From: UBA1100 sp964533265
GTDB taxonomy: Bacteria; Verrucomicrobiota; Verrucomicrobiia; Limisphaerales; UBA1100
Direction of reading: 5' to 3'
NCBI GenBank assembly: GCA_964533265.1
Contig: CAZHJW010000144.1
Coordinates: 1 to 6,289 of the forward strand
DNA length: 6,289 nt
Each line of letters begins with the position of its first letter. Position 1 is the first letter of the stretch. Below, piece after piece: positions 5,220 through 6,289 of this stretch. The notes under the pieces are model-generated. The model had not been told where the DNA came from and made no database searches. It worked only from the letters and a program-made list of their open reading frames with translations. Made by a program: the position numbers and the translations under genes.

Positions 5220-6289
5220 TCACCTCATCAATTTGCGAATAATTTCACCCGCCTTTATTTCGTATATGTTTTGCCAAGCAGGATCAAGCAGGCAATCACT
5301 GTCCTCCTGTGCTCCCCCAACATTCTTCAACTGCTCAGCAGTTGGCGCGTAATAAATGTAACCATTGGTATAACCGGCGACAAAAGCGTGAGGATGCTTT
5401 GCAGCCTTCTTAATATTTAACCCAACTGGTACAGTCAGTTCCCCAGGGAAAGTAGTTAGAATAAAACCTCCAACGCGAAGGCCAGCTAACTCCACTTCAA
5501 TCGTCTTATTACCTGCATCAAAACCTGTCTTCTGATGATTCTTCAAAAGGCGCAGATTGGTGTTTAATCGTGTGATTTTCTCCATGGTATGAATGTTGCG
5601 CATGTAAGCCTGCAGATGGCGACGATTGGCCTCATCCAAACGCATTAACCCTCCGCGGCCCATCTGCAGTTCATGAAGATAGCGGTATGAATTTAATGAA
5701 GGAGCGTTGGTCGAGAGCTGATATTTCACAACCAGAGGCAGGAAGGTATCCAAATTAAGAAACGTGCCACGTAATGATTCGGTCATGCGGGTGCGTTCTG
5801 CCTCCATGGCGGTAATCCGTTTGGAATGATCCGCGCGTGGCAGCTTGAGCTTTTCGCTATACACCTCTAGTGGTTGATCAGGAAGAGTCTTAATTTTCCG
5901 CACCGCCCGCAGCGTGCTTAACCCCAACATCAGTCCCAGCGGCTCGGCCCTGTGTAGATGGTTAACATCCTTGTAACTGATGGGGTTGATATCGCCACCA
6001 GCACCCTGCACAAAAAGCGCGATACAGTTGAGATTCTCCTCAATGGTCTTGGAGGAAAACCCGGCAATATCGGCACTATTCCCCGCTTCGGGTGTGTTCT
6101 GAATGGGGTGACAGGCAAAGTTGTAGACCACCGCCATTGGTTTACCATCAAGACGATCCAAGCGCAGCACTCCGATATCAGGATCCACCGGGCCCACTGC
6201 AACCACCTTATTATCTGGCGGCAATGAATAGGCACGGCGCACATCCACTTCCCGACCATTCCTGAGGTGGAGTCGTCGGTTTTCCATGA
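5220..6289 (-). CDS. Neutral/alkaline ceramidase-like protein, C-terminal portion (partial, runs off right edge)
   Basis: The frame is open to the window edge, so the Met at 6287 (residue 1 here) is probably internal; relatives have a GxNRRL-type block where MENRRL stands. The family is the neutral/alkaline non-lysosomal ceramidase domain (PF04734), zinc amidases acting outside the cytoplasm. NFACHP (56-61) matches the FAVHP zinc-ligand block, giving His60. FVQGAGGDINPI (92-103) matches the catalytic GDVSPN block but has Asn101 where the nucleophilic Ser should be. PGELT (281-285) supplies the likely zinc ligand Glu283, and NGYIYYAPTAEQL (308-320) holds the likely Tyr. The helical middle (about 155-255, with RYLHELQMGRG and YMRNIHTMEKITRLNTNL) is typical of PVC versions. 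There is no C-terminal Ig-like domain after residue 355. Ceramide hydrolysis is therefore doubtful. The stop is 16 bases from the stop of the convergent membrane-protein gene. Confidence 0.91.
   Translation of the reverse strand, partial: MENRRLHLRNGREVDVRRAYSLPPDNKVVAVGPVDPDIGVLRLDRLDGKPMAVVYNFACHPIQNTPEAGNSADIAGFSSKTIEENLNCIALFVQGAGGDINPISYKDVNHLHRAEPLGLMLGLSTLRAVRKIKTLPDQPLEVYSEKLKLPRADHSKRITAMEAERTRMTESLRGTFLNLDTFLPLVVKYQLSTNAPSLNSYRYLHELQMGRGGLMRLDEANRRHLQAYMRNIHTMEKITRLNTNLRLLKNHQKTGFDAGNKTIEVELAGLRVGGFILTTFPGELTVPVGLNIKKAAKHPHAFVAGYTNGYIYYAPTAEQLKNVGGAQEDSDCLLDPAWQNIYEIKAGEIIRKLMR

Noticed and set aside
5979..5996. Possibility that the ceramidase-like gene is a pseudogene because the catalytic Ser is missing
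   Set aside because: The frame is intact over more than 350 codons, other active-site-like residues are kept, and I recall the same GDINP-type block in PVC relatives, so subfamily divergence is more likely than decay.

Overview
The window suggests a member of the Planctomycetes-Verrucomicrobia (PVC) superphylum. The reason is gene content: a DUF1549/DUF1553 protein directly followed by a DUF1501 protein, a DUF1080 (3-keto-disaccharide hydrolase-like) protein and a short planctomycete/verrucomicrobial type of neutral-ceramidase-like protein. All of these families are greatly expanded in PVC genomes. Shine-Dalgarno sites are weak or absent and two of the starts are GTG. Base composition looks moderate by eye, and I cannot choose between the two phyla.

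Layout. From 3937 down to 1, the minus strand carries a compact set of four genes in the order DUF1549/DUF1553 (3937-2279), DUF1501 (2277-976), DUF1080 (915-286) and the start of a further exported protein, possibly an alpha/beta-hydrolase, that runs off the left edge (276-1). Gaps are 1, 60 and 9 bases, so this is very likely one transcription unit. A candidate promoter (TTGCTG, 17 bases, TATATT) lies on the minus strand at 3984-4012. Divergently, across a 57-base gap, a plus-strand gene (3995-5203) encodes an integral membrane protein with about eight predicted helices and no known function. It converges, with only 16 bases between stop codons, on the minus-strand ceramidase-like gene (5220-6289), whose N-terminus lies beyond the right edge.

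How the genes may work together. All four operon products have export signals or an N-terminal membrane anchor (Tat-like on DUF1501, Sec-like on DUF1080 and the partial gene, an N-terminal hydrophobic segment on DUF1549/DUF1553), so the operon appears to build a periplasmic or envelope activity. Family knowledge points loosely to glycan or glycoside breakdown, but no substrate can be read from the sequence. The membrane protein and the ceramidase-like protein are separate transcription units with no demonstrated link to the operon.

Coding density is very high. No RNA gene, mobile element, CRISPR array or large repeat was seen, and no gene-free stretch exceeds 60 bases.
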